64,000 nt of DNA from Palsa-883 sp035486355 (GTDB lineage: Bacteria; Pseudomonadota; Alphaproteobacteria; Acetobacterales; Acetobacteraceae): positions 1 to 64,000 of the forward strand of contig DATHNE010000034.1 of assembly GCA_035486355.1 (NCBI GenBank), read 5' to 3'. Under the pieces are notes generated by a model that saw only the letters and a program-made list of their open reading frames with translations, made no database searches and was not told the origin of the DNA. Positions 8,188 to 16,970 of the stretch are shown here, one piece after another. Position 1 is the first letter of the stretch; each line of letters opens with the position of its first letter. The translations under genes and the position numbers were made by a program.

Positions 8188-8844
8188 TCAGGCGGCCTTC
8201 GTCGCCGGACCGGCTTCGGAAGCGTGCTCACCCAACGCCCACTTCGAGAAGCGCACCTGGATGCCATAGGGCGTATGCTGGCGCAGAATCTGCATCACAC
8301 CTTCGTAGGTCTCGGTGCGCGCCCAGTCCTGCTGGAGTTCGAAGATATACTGCATCGAGGTGATAGGGACCGCGCCAGCCTGCACCAGCCGATCGATCGA
8401 GCGCTGATGGGCCTCCGGCGAAATGTCACCGCACGCGTCGGCCGCGACATAAATCTCGAAACCCTCCTTCAGCATGTCGAGAGTCGGGAACATCACGCAG
8501 GCTTCCGTCCACAACCCGGCGATCACCACCTTCTTGCGGCCAGTTGCAAGAATCGCCGCGCGGAAGTTCGCATCGAGCCAGGAGTTCATAGACGTACGGT
8601 CGATGACGGGGATCTCGGGAAACAGGCCGGTCACCTCCGGCATGAAGGGACCCGAGAAAGAGGCCGCAGCGACCGTCGAAATCACTGTGGGTATCTTGAA
8701 GAGTTTGGCTGCTTTCGCCAACACCTGAACGTTGTTGAACGTCACCAGACGATCGTGTGATTGCACGCCCTGGTACATGGCTGGTTGAAAGTCGATCAGC
8801 GCGATCGCACTGTTTTGGGGAGACAGCATTTCCAGTTCGGACAT
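8188..8844 (-). CDS. YcaC-type isochorismatase-family hydrolase
   Basis: The start at 8844 (MSELEML) gives 218 residues, normal for the YcaC subgroup, with AAAGG about 11 bases upstream; the frame is open further upstream but that part overlaps a tRNA remnant. The fold's catalytic elements are present: Asp in ALIDFQPAMYQG near residue 18, a Lys in GRKKVVIAG, and the nucleophile-type Cys in WTEACV near residue 117. These cysteine hydrolases act on small amides or related substrates; no natural substrate is established for YcaC itself. It is the only apparently intact gene of a decayed operon that also held a XapX protein and perhaps an amidohydrolase. The promoter region is the 8845-9064 gap. 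Confidence 0.85.
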   Translation of the reverse strand: MSELEMLSPQNSAIALIDFQPAMYQGVQSHDRLVTFNNVQVLAKAAKLFKIPTVISTVAAASFSGPFMPEVTGLFPEIPVIDRTSMNSWLDANFRAAILATGRKKVVIAGLWTEACVMFPTLDMLKEGFEIYVAADACGDISPEAHQRSIDRLVQAGAVPITSMQYIFELQQDWARTETYEGVMQILRQHTPYGIQVRFSKWALGEHASEAGPATKAA

Positions 8845-9064
8845 CGCCAGAGTACCTTTGCCAATCATTCGATCCACGCATCTTATGGCGCCACCCTGTC
8901 GCCGGTCTTGTCGATAGTTGAAGTGATTTGGATCATAAAAAATCTCCCATGCCGACGGGTGAGTGTTCGATTTCGACATGCTGCCCGACCGCGCCGGGAT
9001 CACCGATCGCTTCGTCCAAAACACGTACCCAACGACAAGACCGATCAAGCGGCATTTTGAGTGA

Positions 9065-9114
9065 TGAGCGGGCGAAGGAATTCGAACCCCCGACCCCAAC
9101 CTTGGAACGTTGTG
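9065..9114 (-). pseudogene. 3' remnant of tRNA-Gly(GCC)
   Basis: On the minus strand this 50-base stretch matches the anticodon arm, variable loop, T-arm and acceptor 3' strand of a standard alphaproteobacterial tRNA-Gly(GCC). The T-loop phrase GGTTCGAATTC and the acceptor phrase CGCCCGCT are recognisable. The anticodon arm is one base short and the GCC anticodon is lost, the T-stem has G-U pairs where Watson-Crick pairs are expected, and no D-arm or 5' acceptor strand follows in the proper place. It is therefore a dead fragment, perhaps a leftover integration site at the edge of the 4.6-9.2 kb accessory patch. The rest of the 8845-9240 gap shows nothing recognisable. Confidence 0.65.
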
Positions 9115-9240
9115 ATCCGCCATGCGGTGGTCGTTCGGTAAAGGAGACTCCATGCCCGGCATCCATGCCTTGCCTTCGTGCAACAAGAAAGCCGTGGATG
9201 CTGATGGCAAGCATCGGCACGACGGTGTATTGCAAGCACC

Positions 9241-9867
9241 ATGATCACTGCCGTCACGCGCGACCGCCCCATCGTCCCCGGACGCGCCGCGCTCTTGGTG
9301 ATCGACGTGCAGAACGGTTCCTGCAACGCCATGCACGCGGAAACGATGCCCGAATTCCACGCCGTCGCGACCACCCGCGTGCTCCCCAACATCACCCGCC
9401 TGCTATCCGCCTTTCGCGCCGCGCGGCTCGAAGTGATCCACACGGTCATCGAGAACCTCACCGCCGACGGCCGCGACCGCAGCCTCGACTACAAGCTCTC
9501 CAACTTCTTCTATGCAAAGGGCTCCTGGGAATCGCAGCCCCTGTCCGAGGCTGCCCCCTTCGGCGACGAGATCCTGCTGCCGAAAACGTCTTCGTCCGTC
9601 TTCAACTCGACAATGCTCGACTACCTTCTCCGCAACATCGGCATCGAGGATGTCTTCGTGGTTGGCTTCCTCACCGACCAATGCATCGACCACGCGGTGA
9701 AAGACGGCGCCGACTGCGGCTACTACATGACCTGCATCCCGGACGCCTGCATGGCCGAATCCGAGACCCGCCACGCCGCCGCGCTGAGTTGCTTCAAAGG
9801 CTATTGCCGCATGCTGGACACCGCTGGCACGCTGCGGCTGGTCGAGGCGATGTTGCCGCACCGGTGA
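9241..9867 (+). CDS. Isochorismatase-family cysteine hydrolase
   Basis: The 208-residue protein has the three-residue active site of the family: Asp in LLVIDVQNG near residue 22, a Lys in the FYAKGSWES or LLPKTSSSVF segments, and Cys in FLTDQCIDHAV near 149, preceded by a Gly-Phe-Leu strand. Members hydrolyse amides such as nicotinamide, N-carbamoyl amino acids, or isochorismate; the sequence does not show which. The Thr-Asp-Gln-Cys motif is typical of biuret or ureidoacrylate-like amidases and not of isochorismatase proper, so an amide substrate is more likely. It is a different subgroup from the YcaC protein upstream. It stands alone, transcribed divergently from the accessory patch. Confidence 0.88.
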   Translation: MITAVTRDRPIVPGRAALLVIDVQNGSCNAMHAETMPEFHAVATTRVLPNITRLLSAFRAARLEVIHTVIENLTADGRDRSLDYKLSNFFYAKGSWESQPLSEAAPFGDEILLPKTSSSVFNSTMLDYLLRNIGIEDVFVVGFLTDQCIDHAVKDGADCGYYMTCIPDACMAESETRHAAALSCFKGYCRMLDTAGTLRLVEAMLPHR

Positions 9868-9960
9868 CTCGAATTGTGAAGATTATGTGAGACTGCGCGC
9901 CGGACCAGGACGACGCGCCGCCGATGCGGGCACAGTGGGGACCGATCTGGAAACCACCGC

Positions 9961-10728
9961 ATGAACCGTTACGTGACAGCGGGACTGACGGCGCTGGCCG
10001 GAGCCGCCTTGTTCGAGGCGGCGCTGGTCCCAGCCATCGTGCTCGGTGGCGCCGCCCTTCTGGCGCCCAGCACCCTGCCCAAACTCGGCCGGCGCGTGCG
10101 CCCCATGCTCGACACGATCAGCCGCCCGCGGTCCCAGCCCCAGCCGCGGGTCTCGCCGCCGCCTCTCGCCAAGCCAGCGCTGAACCTCCGCTCCCGTCTT
10201 GGCGTTCCGCAGGCCCTGGCCAAGACGGTCACCTTTCGCGTCGTCGTCACGACGCTCGACTTCACCTCGAATTACGTGGTGCTGGGCGATTTCGCCACCG
10301 CGGCGGGCCTGTCGACCTTCGCCCTGGTCGCCGGCCCAGTATTCTATTTCGTTCACGAAACATTTTGGAACTACTATTCGGATGCATCTGGCGCCTCAAT
10401 CGGCCTTCCGTTCGTGCAAGCCCTGCGCTCGGGCGCCAGGCCGGGAGGGAAAAGGATCATCATCAGCCGGGCGCTCGCCAAGACCATCACCTTCCGCACC
10501 GTCGCCACGGTGGTGGACTTCACCACCATGTATGTGGTGATCGGCGACCTCGCGACCGCGGCCGGGCTGTCGGCCTTCGGCTTCGTCGTGGGACCGTTCG
10601 TTTATATCGGCCACGAAAAGGCCTGGGAACGTTTCAGCGGCCCCAAAAATCCCCAAATGTCATCGCCGGGCCTGGCCCGGCCACTCATAGCTGTATCACC
10701 ACCCCCCGCAACGATCGTCGCTGGCTAG
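9961..10728 (+). CDS. Membrane protein with two DUF2061 domains
   Basis: After an N-terminal hydrophobic segment and a Pro/Arg-rich linker of about 60 residues, the 255-residue protein contains two copies of the DUF2061 unit. The first reads KTVTFRVVVTTLDFTSNYVV near residues 88-107 and the second KTITFRTVATVVDFTTMYVV near 178-197. Each is followed by GDLATAAGLS-type sequence and a helix ending in FVHE or IGHEK. Each unit is expected to form two membrane helices. The function of this domain is unknown. The stop codon overlaps by two bases the stop of the convergent glutamine-synthetase-like gene, so there is no room for a terminator between them. Confidence 0.85.
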   Translation: MNRYVTAGLTALAGAALFEAALVPAIVLGGAALLAPSTLPKLGRRVRPMLDTISRPRSQPQPRVSPPPLAKPALNLRSRLGVPQALAKTVTFRVVVTTLDFTSNYVVLGDFATAAGLSTFALVAGPVFYFVHETFWNYYSDASGASIGLPFVQALRSGARPGGKRIIISRALAKTITFRTVATVVDFTTMYVVIGDLATAAGLSAFGFVVGPFVYIGHEKAWERFSGPKNPQMSSPGLARPLIAVSPPPATIVAG

Positions 10729-12020
10729 TACACCTCCGCGTATCGATCACACAGTTCTTCCGGTTCCAAATCAGTCAACGTCGCCAGTTCCGACCGCTTG
10801 TGTCGCAGATACGCCTCCAGGAACACCGGCCCGAGCCACCCGCATACCGTGTCGTTCCCCGCCATCGCCGTCAGGGCCGCCTCCAGCGACCCCGGCAGGG
10901 CCGGTGCCATCGCATCCGCGACCGGCAACGCCATCCCCCGCGCAATCCCATCCGCCCCGGCAAATACCACCGCCCCCAACGCCATGTACGGGCTGGCCGA
11001 GGCATCGGTCACCCGGAACTCCACATTGTATTGCCGCGCGACGTCGGCCAGCCCCGGGCCAGCGAATACCGGGCACACCCGCAGCGCGGCTCCACGATCC
11101 TGCTGCACGATATTCACCTCGGTCGGCGCCCAGCGGTTTGGCACCAGTCGTAGATACGAAACCGGAGACGGCGCGGTGATCGCCGCGATCGCCGGCAGAT
11201 AGTGCAGCACGCCGGCAAAGAACTGCTGCGCCAACTTGCTCAGGCCCAGGTGCGCACCCGCTTCATACGTCACCGGCGTGCCCGCTTCATCCTGCAGGCT
11301 CATATGAATATGCACACCATTGCCGACACCTTCGGCATTCGGCTTCGGCGAGAAGATCACCCGATGCCCCAGCCGATGTGCCACCGCGCGCGCCATCTCG
11401 CGCGTGATCACCGCGTGATCCGCCGCTGCCAGCGCGGCCGCTGGCGCCACCGTCACCTCGTACTGCCGATTGCCATATTCCGGCAGGAACGAATCCGGCA
11501 CCACGCCCGCGGCACGCATCGCGGCAACAAACGTCTCACCAAAGGCTCCCTGGCGCCGCCACGCATCCAGGCTGTACGCGTGCGCCGGGCGATCCTCGGT
11601 TCCGGTGTAGACGAACTCCTGCTCAAATGCCGCGATCAACCGCAGCCCCGCGGCAGCCTCCAACGCCGCCAACGCGCGGCGCAGGAAATCGCGCGGGCAG
11701 CACTCCCAGGGGGATCCATCGGTATTGCGCATATCGCCCAGAAAGAAGTGTTCGGGCGCCGAACCATCGGCAAAATCGACCCGCACCTCGGTCGCCACAT
11801 CCGGAACGATCATCAGATCTCCGCCGGTGCCAAATGGCGTATCAAAGATCGGCCCAAACGCTGACATCATCAGATTGGAATGCGTCCAGCCCACGCCCTT
11901 GTTCCGGCGCGCCTGGATTTCCTGCGCGGGAAACCCCTTACCGCGCACGTGCCCCGAAATGTCGCAGGTCCCGACGAAAACCAGATCCTCGCGCAACATC
12001 GCCGCCCCCGCTGTCGTCAA
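10725..12020 (-). CDS. Glutamine-synthetase-family ligase
   Basis: The 431-residue protein has the glutamine synthetase catalytic architecture. A metal-binding Glu lies in the IAAFEQEFVY region, GVGNGVHIHMSL supplies the Gly-rich and His ligand motif, NRWAPTEVN gives the substrate/phosphate Arg region, and NVEFRVTDASASPYMALGA matches the ExRxxDxxANPY motif with Ser for Asn. It is shorter and more diverged than the housekeeping GlnA, and lacks the tyrosine adenylylation loop consensus. That fits the gamma-glutamylation ligases (PuuA, GlnT or FluG-like) that attach Glu to amines. It lies 67 bases downstream of a sulfatase on the same strand. The acceptor amine is unknown. Confidence 0.85.
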   Translation of the reverse strand: MTTAGAAMLREDLVFVGTCDISGHVRGKGFPAQEIQARRNKGVGWTHSNLMMSAFGPIFDTPFGTGGDLMIVPDVATEVRVDFADGSAPEHFFLGDMRNTDGSPWECCPRDFLRRALAALEAAAGLRLIAAFEQEFVYTGTEDRPAHAYSLDAWRRQGAFGETFVAAMRAAGVVPDSFLPEYGNRQYEVTVAPAAALAAADHAVITREMARAVAHRLGHRVIFSPKPNAEGVGNGVHIHMSLQDEAGTPVTYEAGAHLGLSKLAQQFFAGVLHYLPAIAAITAPSPVSYLRLVPNRWAPTEVNIVQQDRGAALRVCPVFAGPGLADVARQYNVEFRVTDASASPYMALGAVVFAGADGIARGMALPVADAMAPALPGSLEAALTAMAGNDTVCGWLGPVFLEAYLRHKRSELATLTDLEPEELCDRYAEVY

Positions 12021-12087
12021 TCGTCACATCGTGAAAAGGTTCGCCGACCCTATCGGTGCGGCATCGTGACCGCAAGGATCGTCCGCT

Positions 12088-13389
12088 CTACAGCCCGATA
12101 TGATCCGCCAACTGCGCGGCGGTGAAACTTTCGGCAAAACTGCCCGGAATTGTCGGCAGCATGGTGGCGTTCCATCGCTGCCATTCCGCGGTCATCCGCG
12201 CATAAACCTCCGGCAGCCGGGCCGTCAGATTCGCACGCTCCCGCGGGTCGCGCACCACATCGAACAGGAACGTGTTGTCACGGATCTTGAGGTATTTGTA
12301 GTCGCCATCCCGCATCGCCGCCTGGTCATTCCACTTATAGCGCCAGAACAACGCTCTCGGCCCCGCGGCTGCGCGTCCCTCCAGCACCGGCAACAAATCC
12401 ATCCCATCGGACGGATACGCCGGATCAGCCGCCGCTCCAGCCGCTGCCAGCAGCGTCGGCAGCCAATCCATCGTCACCATCACCTGATCGCAGTCGATCC
12501 CCGCCGGCAAACGTGCCGGCCAGCTCATCACCGTCGGCACGCGCAGCCCACCTTCCAGCAGCTCCGTCTTCACGCCGGAGAATGGCCAGGTATCGGAAAA
12601 CCGCTCGCCGCCATTGTCGCTGGTGAACACGACAATCGTGTTCTCACCCACCCCGTGCGCGTCCAACGCCTGCAGCACCCGGCCCACCTGCGTATCCATC
12701 GCCTGCACTATCCGGCCATAGGTGCGCATGGTACCGCCATCGTAATGGCGCAGATTGCTGCCGCGCAGCCGCTCCGACTCCGCCTCATCGCCATGCGCCA
12801 CCCACGGCCAGTGCGGTGCATTGAAATGCAGGCTCAGAAAGAACGGCCGCCCGGAGGACGCGAACGCGCCCACCGTCTCCACCGCCTTGTCGCCCAGCAG
12901 GTCGGTCAGATACCCGGCCCGCTCCACCGGCACGTCGCCATCCCACAGATCCGGCGCCCCGCGCGCGTTCAGGTGGGTGAAATAGTCGGTCGCGCCACTG
13001 CGGATACCCCAGAACCGGTCATACCCGCTGCGCAATGGTCCAAACCGCGGTGGCATGCCGAGATGCCACTTGCCGATCAACGCCGTCGCATGCCCCGCCG
13101 CGCGCAGCAGCGACGGCAAGGTGGGATGCTCCGGCGGCAATCCGACATCGGCCTTGCCGGCCAGTGGCTCCTCCAGTCCCAGAGGCAGCCGGTACTGATA
13201 CCGCCCGGTGATCAGCGCCAGACGCGTCGCCGAGCACACCGCCGAATTCGCGTAGGCCTGCAGGAACCGCACCCCGCGCCCGGCGATGCCATCGATATGC
13301 GGCGTGTCGTACTCGCGGCGCCCATAGCAGGACAGGTCGGCGTAGCCGAGATCATCGGCCAGAATGAAGACGATGTTCGGCCGCAGCAT
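12088..13389 (-). CDS. Cysteine-type sulfatase
   Basis: I place the start at 13389 because this ATG overlaps the pheT stop (TGATG on the coding strand) and directly begins the sulfatase fold; an in-frame upstream Met lies inside pheT. Motifs, numbered from this start: metal-binding Asp-Asp at 12-13 in ILADDLGYAD, and the formylglycine site CSATR at 52-56, where Cys52 would be oxidised by a formylglycine-generating enzyme. Further on come GKWHLG and FTSDNGGE. About 433 residues is normal for the family. No signal peptide is visible, so it is predicted to be cytosolic, in contrast to many bacterial sulfatases. The activating enzyme is not in the window. Coupling to pheT is probably positional, not functional. 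Confidence 0.9.
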   Translation of the reverse strand: MLRPNIVFILADDLGYADLSCYGRREYDTPHIDGIAGRGVRFLQAYANSAVCSATRLALITGRYQYRLPLGLEEPLAGKADVGLPPEHPTLPSLLRAAGHATALIGKWHLGMPPRFGPLRSGYDRFWGIRSGATDYFTHLNARGAPDLWDGDVPVERAGYLTDLLGDKAVETVGAFASSGRPFFLSLHFNAPHWPWVAHGDEAESERLRGSNLRHYDGGTMRTYGRIVQAMDTQVGRVLQALDAHGVGENTIVVFTSDNGGERFSDTWPFSGVKTELLEGGLRVPTVMSWPARLPAGIDCDQVMVTMDWLPTLLAAAGAAADPAYPSDGMDLLPVLEGRAAAGPRALFWRYKWNDQAAMRDGDYKYLKIRDNTFLFDVVRDPRERANLTARLPEVYARMTAEWQRWNATMLPTIPGSFAESFTAAQLADHIGL

Positions 13390-15851
13390 CACCGCAGCGT
13401 CGCCCCCGTCGCCTTCGCGACGGCCGACACCACTTTCTGGCACGCCGCCTCGATGTCCGCGTCGGTCAGCGTGCGCTCGCGTGGCTGGAACGTCACTTCG
13501 ATCGCCAACGACACCTTACCCTCGGGCAGCCGATCGCCCTGATAGCGATCGAACAGCACCACGCCGGCGATCAACGCGCGATCCGCCCCACGCGCCGCGC
13601 GTACCAACGCATCCGCCGTCACCGTTGCGTCCACCAGGAACGCAAAATCGCGCCGCACCGGCTGGAACGACGGCAAATCCGGCATCGCCTTCTTCCGTCG
13701 CTTCGGCTCCGCAACGGCATCCAGATCCAGCTCGAAGGCCACCACCGGTCCCACCAGGTCCAGCGCCGCCAGAACACGGGGATGCAGCTCCCCGAACGTC
13801 CCCAGCACTGTCTTCGGTCCCTGCCGCACGCATGCGGAACGACCCGGATGATAGAACCCCGGCGCATCCGGCGTGATCATCACCCCTTCGAGCGGCGCGC
13901 CGACCGCGGCCAGCGCGGCCCACAGATCGCCTTTCGCGTCCATCACATCCACCGGCCGCGACGACGCGATCCAATTGCGTGGCGTGCCGCCCGCGCGCAG
14001 CCCCGCCGCGATCCAGCGTTGCCCCTGCGGCGCGTCGTCCACAAACGCCGGCCCGATCTCGAACAGGCCCACATCCGCAAACCCGCGCGACGCGTTGCGC
14101 TTCGCTGCCAGCGCCAGCGACGCCACCGGCGTCGGCCGCAACTGATCCAGATCGGCCGCGATCGGATTGGCCAGCCGCAGCGTCGCCGGCGTCGCACCGA
14201 ACAGCGTTGCCTCCGTCGTCGCCATGAAGCTGAACGTCACGCACTCCGCCAGCCCCGCTGCCGCCAGGGTCCGCCGCGCCAGCTCCTTGCGCACCTGTTT
14301 CGCCGTCAATGTCGCCTGCGGCACCGGCGCAACCCGCGGCAGCGACACCGGCGGTACGACGTCCAACCCACGCAGCCGCAGCACCTCCTCGATCAGGTCA
14401 CATTCCGGCTCGATCACCGCACAACCTTCGGTGACCTTCGCCACCACCTCCGCCGACAGATCGGATGCCAGGTCCAACACCACCGGTGCGGCGACATCGT
14501 TGCGCCAGGACGGCACCGAAACGGTCACCGTCTCCGCATCCCGCGCCCGCAGCCCGAAACCCAAACGCTGCAACGACTCCACCGCCTCATCCGCCCCGAT
14601 CGACGACCCGCCCAGCTCGGCCACGCGCCGGAACCGCATCGTCGCGTCGCGCTGCCATGCCGGCATTGCGCCGGCCTCCATCACCGGCCCCGGCTCGCCG
14701 CCGCACAGCTGCATGATCATCGCCGTCGACGCCTCGACCGCGTCCGGCATCAGCGCGACATCGATCCCGCGCTCGAACCGCTGCCGTGCGTCGGAGACGA
14801 TCTGATGCCGCCGCCCGGTCTGCGCCACACGCACCGGATCGAACAGCGCACACTCGACGAACACGTCGGTGGTGGTCTCATCGCATCCTGTCGTCTCACC
14901 GCCCATCACGCCGGCCATCGACGCCACACCGCCCGTGTCGGCAATGGCGCAGTCCTCGGCATCCAGCACGTATTCCTTGCCGTTCAACGCCAGCAGCGTC
15001 TCGCCCGCGCCGTGCCGTAGCGTCAGCACTTCACCACGCAGCTTGCCGACATCGAACACATGCAATGGCCGGCCGAGATCAATGGTGAAGAAGTTCGTCA
15101 CATCCACCAGCGCGTTGATCGGCCGCAACCCAACCGAGATCAGCCGGTCCTGCAGCCATTGTGGACTCGGTCCATTCTTCAGGTTGCGCACCGTCCGCCC
15201 CAACACCCAAGGGCACGCCTCCGGCCACTCGACCTTCCAGCGCGGCCCACCATCGAACACCGGCGCGATCTTCGCCGGTGCCCATGGCTTCAACGAACCA
15301 ATCCCCGTCGCCGCCAGGTCGCGTGCCACACCGCGCACACTGAAACAGTCACCGCGATTGGGTGTGACGCTGATATCGATCAGCGGATCATCCAGCCCGG
15401 CCCAGGTCGCATACGCGACACCCACCGGCGCATCCGCTGGCAGATCGATGATGCCGGAGTGATCGTCGCCCAGCCCCATCTCGCGCGCCGACAGCAGCAT
15501 GCCCGCGCTTTGCACGCCACGGATCTCGCCCACCTTCAGCGTGATGCCCGTGCCGGGAACGAAACTCCCCGGTGCGGCGAACACCGCCTTCATCCCTGTG
15601 CGCGCGTTCGGCGCACCACATACCACCGACACCACGCCGTCGCCGGTATCGACCTTGCAGGCCCGTAGCCGGTCCGCATTCGGATGCTGCACCGCCTCGA
15701 TCACATGCGCGATCCGGAACGACGCCAGCGCCGCCCCCCGATCCTCCACACTTTCCAGCTCTAGCCCGATCCGCGTCAGCGTGTCAGTGATCTGATCCAG
15801 CGTCGCATCGGTCTCCAGATGCGTCTTCAGCCAGGAGAGGGTGAACTTCAT
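13389..15851 (-). CDS. pheT: Phenylalanyl-tRNA synthetase beta subunit
   Basis: The 820-residue protein has all PheT parts in order: an EMAP-like tRNA-binding domain near residues 40-150 (with VVCGAPNARTGM), the B3/B4 editing region (ISVTPNRGDCFSVRGVARDL near 160), the B5 domain, the catalytic-like core, and a C-terminal ferredoxin-fold anticodon-binding domain containing PSFQPVRRDFAFLVD. It pairs with PheS as an alpha2-beta2 enzyme that charges tRNA-Phe and edits Tyr. The pheS stop is three bases upstream and the downstream sulfatase start overlaps its own stop, indicating one transcript. Identification is secure. Confidence 0.97.
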   Translation of the reverse strand: MKFTLSWLKTHLETDATLDQITDTLTRIGLELESVEDRGAALASFRIAHVIEAVQHPNADRLRACKVDTGDGVVSVVCGAPNARTGMKAVFAAPGSFVPGTGITLKVGEIRGVQSAGMLLSAREMGLGDDHSGIIDLPADAPVGVAYATWAGLDDPLIDISVTPNRGDCFSVRGVARDLAATGIGSLKPWAPAKIAPVFDGGPRWKVEWPEACPWVLGRTVRNLKNGPSPQWLQDRLISVGLRPINALVDVTNFFTIDLGRPLHVFDVGKLRGEVLTLRHGAGETLLALNGKEYVLDAEDCAIADTGGVASMAGVMGGETTGCDETTTDVFVECALFDPVRVAQTGRRHQIVSDARQRFERGIDVALMPDAVEASTAMIMQLCGGEPGPVMEAGAMPAWQRDATMRFRRVAELGGSSIGADEAVESLQRLGFGLRARDAETVTVSVPSWRNDVAAPVVLDLASDLSAEVVAKVTEGCAVIEPECDLIEEVLRLRGLDVVPPVSLPRVAPVPQATLTAKQVRKELARRTLAAAGLAECVTFSFMATTEATLFGATPATLRLANPIAADLDQLRPTPVASLALAAKRNASRGFADVGLFEIGPAFVDDAPQGQRWIAAGLRAGGTPRNWIASSRPVDVMDAKGDLWAALAAVGAPLEGVMITPDAPGFYHPGRSACVRQGPKTVLGTFGELHPRVLAALDLVGPVVAFELDLDAVAEPKRRKKAMPDLPSFQPVRRDFAFLVDATVTADALVRAARGADRALIAGVVLFDRYQGDRLPEGKVSLAIEVTFQPRERTLTDADIEAACQKVVSAVAKATGATLR

Positions 15852-15854
15852 CGC

Positions 15855-16922
15855 TCACACCCCCTCATGCAGCATGGTCGGCGACAGCACGCTGAACCCG
15901 TAATGTCGCAGCCACCGAATATCACTGTCATAGAACGGCCGCAGATCCGTCATCCCATGCTTCAGCATGGTGATGCGCTCCACACCCATCCCCCACGCGA
16001 ACCCCTGCCATTCCCGAGGATCGATCCCGCAGTTCGCCAGCACCCGAGGATGCACCATCCCACTACCCAAAATCTCCAGCCAGTCACTGCCTTTTCCCAA
16101 CTCTCCCGTCGTCCGGTTCCACCCGATGTCCACCTCCATCGACGGCTCGGTGAACGGGAAATAACTGGCCCGGAACCGTACCGGCAGCGTCGCGATATCG
16201 AAATACGTGCGCAGGAAATCGATCAGGCACCCTTTCAAATGCCCCAGCGTCATGTCGCGATCGATGATCAAACCCTCGCACTGATGGAACATCGGCGAGT
16301 GCGTCGCGTCATGATCGGCGCGATACGTCCGCCCGATCACGATCACTTTGATCGGCGGCTCCTGCGACAACATGGTGCGGATCTGCACCGGCGAGGTCTG
16401 CGTGCGCAGCACCGGCGGCGGCAGATTCCCCCGAGCCGGCAGATAGAACGTGTCCTGATCCGCCCGCGCCGGATGATGCGCCGGAATATTCAGCGCGCTG
16501 AAATTGTGCCAGTCGGTCTCGACATCCGGCCCCTCGGCGACCGTGCACCCCATGGCGCCGAAGATCGCCGCGATCTCCTCCATCGTGCGGCTGATCGGAT
16601 GGATCAGCCCCGCCGGCATCGGCCGCGACGGCAAGGTCGGATCGATCCGTTCCGCCGCCAGCCGCGCATCCATCGCGGCGTTCTCCAGCGCGACGCGCCG
16701 TGCCTCGATCGCCGCGGTCAGCGCGTCCTTCAACTGATTCAACGCCGCCCCGCGTTCGCGCCGCTGCTCGGGCGGCGTCTTGCCCAGGTCGCGCAACAGC
16801 GCCGTCAGGCTGCCGCCACGCCCCAGCACGCCGACGCGCACCGCGTCCCACGCCCGCAAATCCGTGGCCGCCATCAGCGCCATCTCGGTCTCGGTCTTCA
16901 ATGCCAGAAGATCATCGGTCAT
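15855..16922 (-). CDS. pheS: Phenylalanyl-tRNA synthetase alpha subunit
   Basis: The 355-residue product has the N-terminal coiled-coil region, the motif-2 stretch with RTHTSPVQIR-type sequence (here RTQTSPVQIRTM), the FHQCEGLIID segment, and motif 3 GMGVERITMLKHG near the C-terminus, all characteristic of class II PheRS alpha chains. The start ATG at 16922 lies only 19 bases downstream of the T-run of a strong intrinsic terminator, with just GTGAGACAGC as a potential ribosome-binding region. That spacing implies either read-through from rplT or attenuation-type control (see the hairpin entry). Order rpmI-rplT-pheS-pheT matches the classical enterobacterial arrangement. Confidence 0.97.
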   Translation of the reverse strand: MTDDLLALKTETEMALMAATDLRAWDAVRVGVLGRGGSLTALLRDLGKTPPEQRRERGAALNQLKDALTAAIEARRVALENAAMDARLAAERIDPTLPSRPMPAGLIHPISRTMEEIAAIFGAMGCTVAEGPDVETDWHNFSALNIPAHHPARADQDTFYLPARGNLPPPVLRTQTSPVQIRTMLSQEPPIKVIVIGRTYRADHDATHSPMFHQCEGLIIDRDMTLGHLKGCLIDFLRTYFDIATLPVRFRASYFPFTEPSMEVDIGWNRTTGELGKGSDWLEILGSGMVHPRVLANCGIDPREWQGFAWGMGVERITMLKHGMTDLRPFYDSDIRWLRHYGFSVLSPTMLHEGV

Positions 16923-16940
16923 GCTGTCTCACACGCAACG

Positions 16941-16970
16941 AAAAGGGGTCGCCCTCGCAGGCGACCCCTT
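16941..16970 (-). terminator. Intrinsic terminator between rplT and pheS, candidate pheST attenuator
   Basis: On the minus strand an 11-bp stem (arms 16960-16970 and 16943-16953, AAGGGGTCGCC and its inverse) with a 6-base loop is followed by TTTT. A second hairpin with 8-bp arms (CCCCAGGG at 16990-16997, CCCTGGGG at 17002-17009) precedes it directly after the rplT stop. The same 10 bases, GCTGTCTCAC on the plus strand, occur at both 16923-16932 and 16971-16980, bracketing the terminator. No leader peptide rich in Phe codons was found. Confidence 0.8.

Noticed and set aside
8845..9360. Upstream extension of the YcaC-type hydrolase to 9360
   Set aside because: It reads through the tRNA-Gly remnant and gives a non-conserved head; the normal family length starts at 8844.
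10720..10730. Overlapping stop codons of the DUF2061 and glutamine-synthetase-like genes as a regulatory feature
   Set aside because: Convergent stop overlap is common in compact genomes and no hairpin is present.
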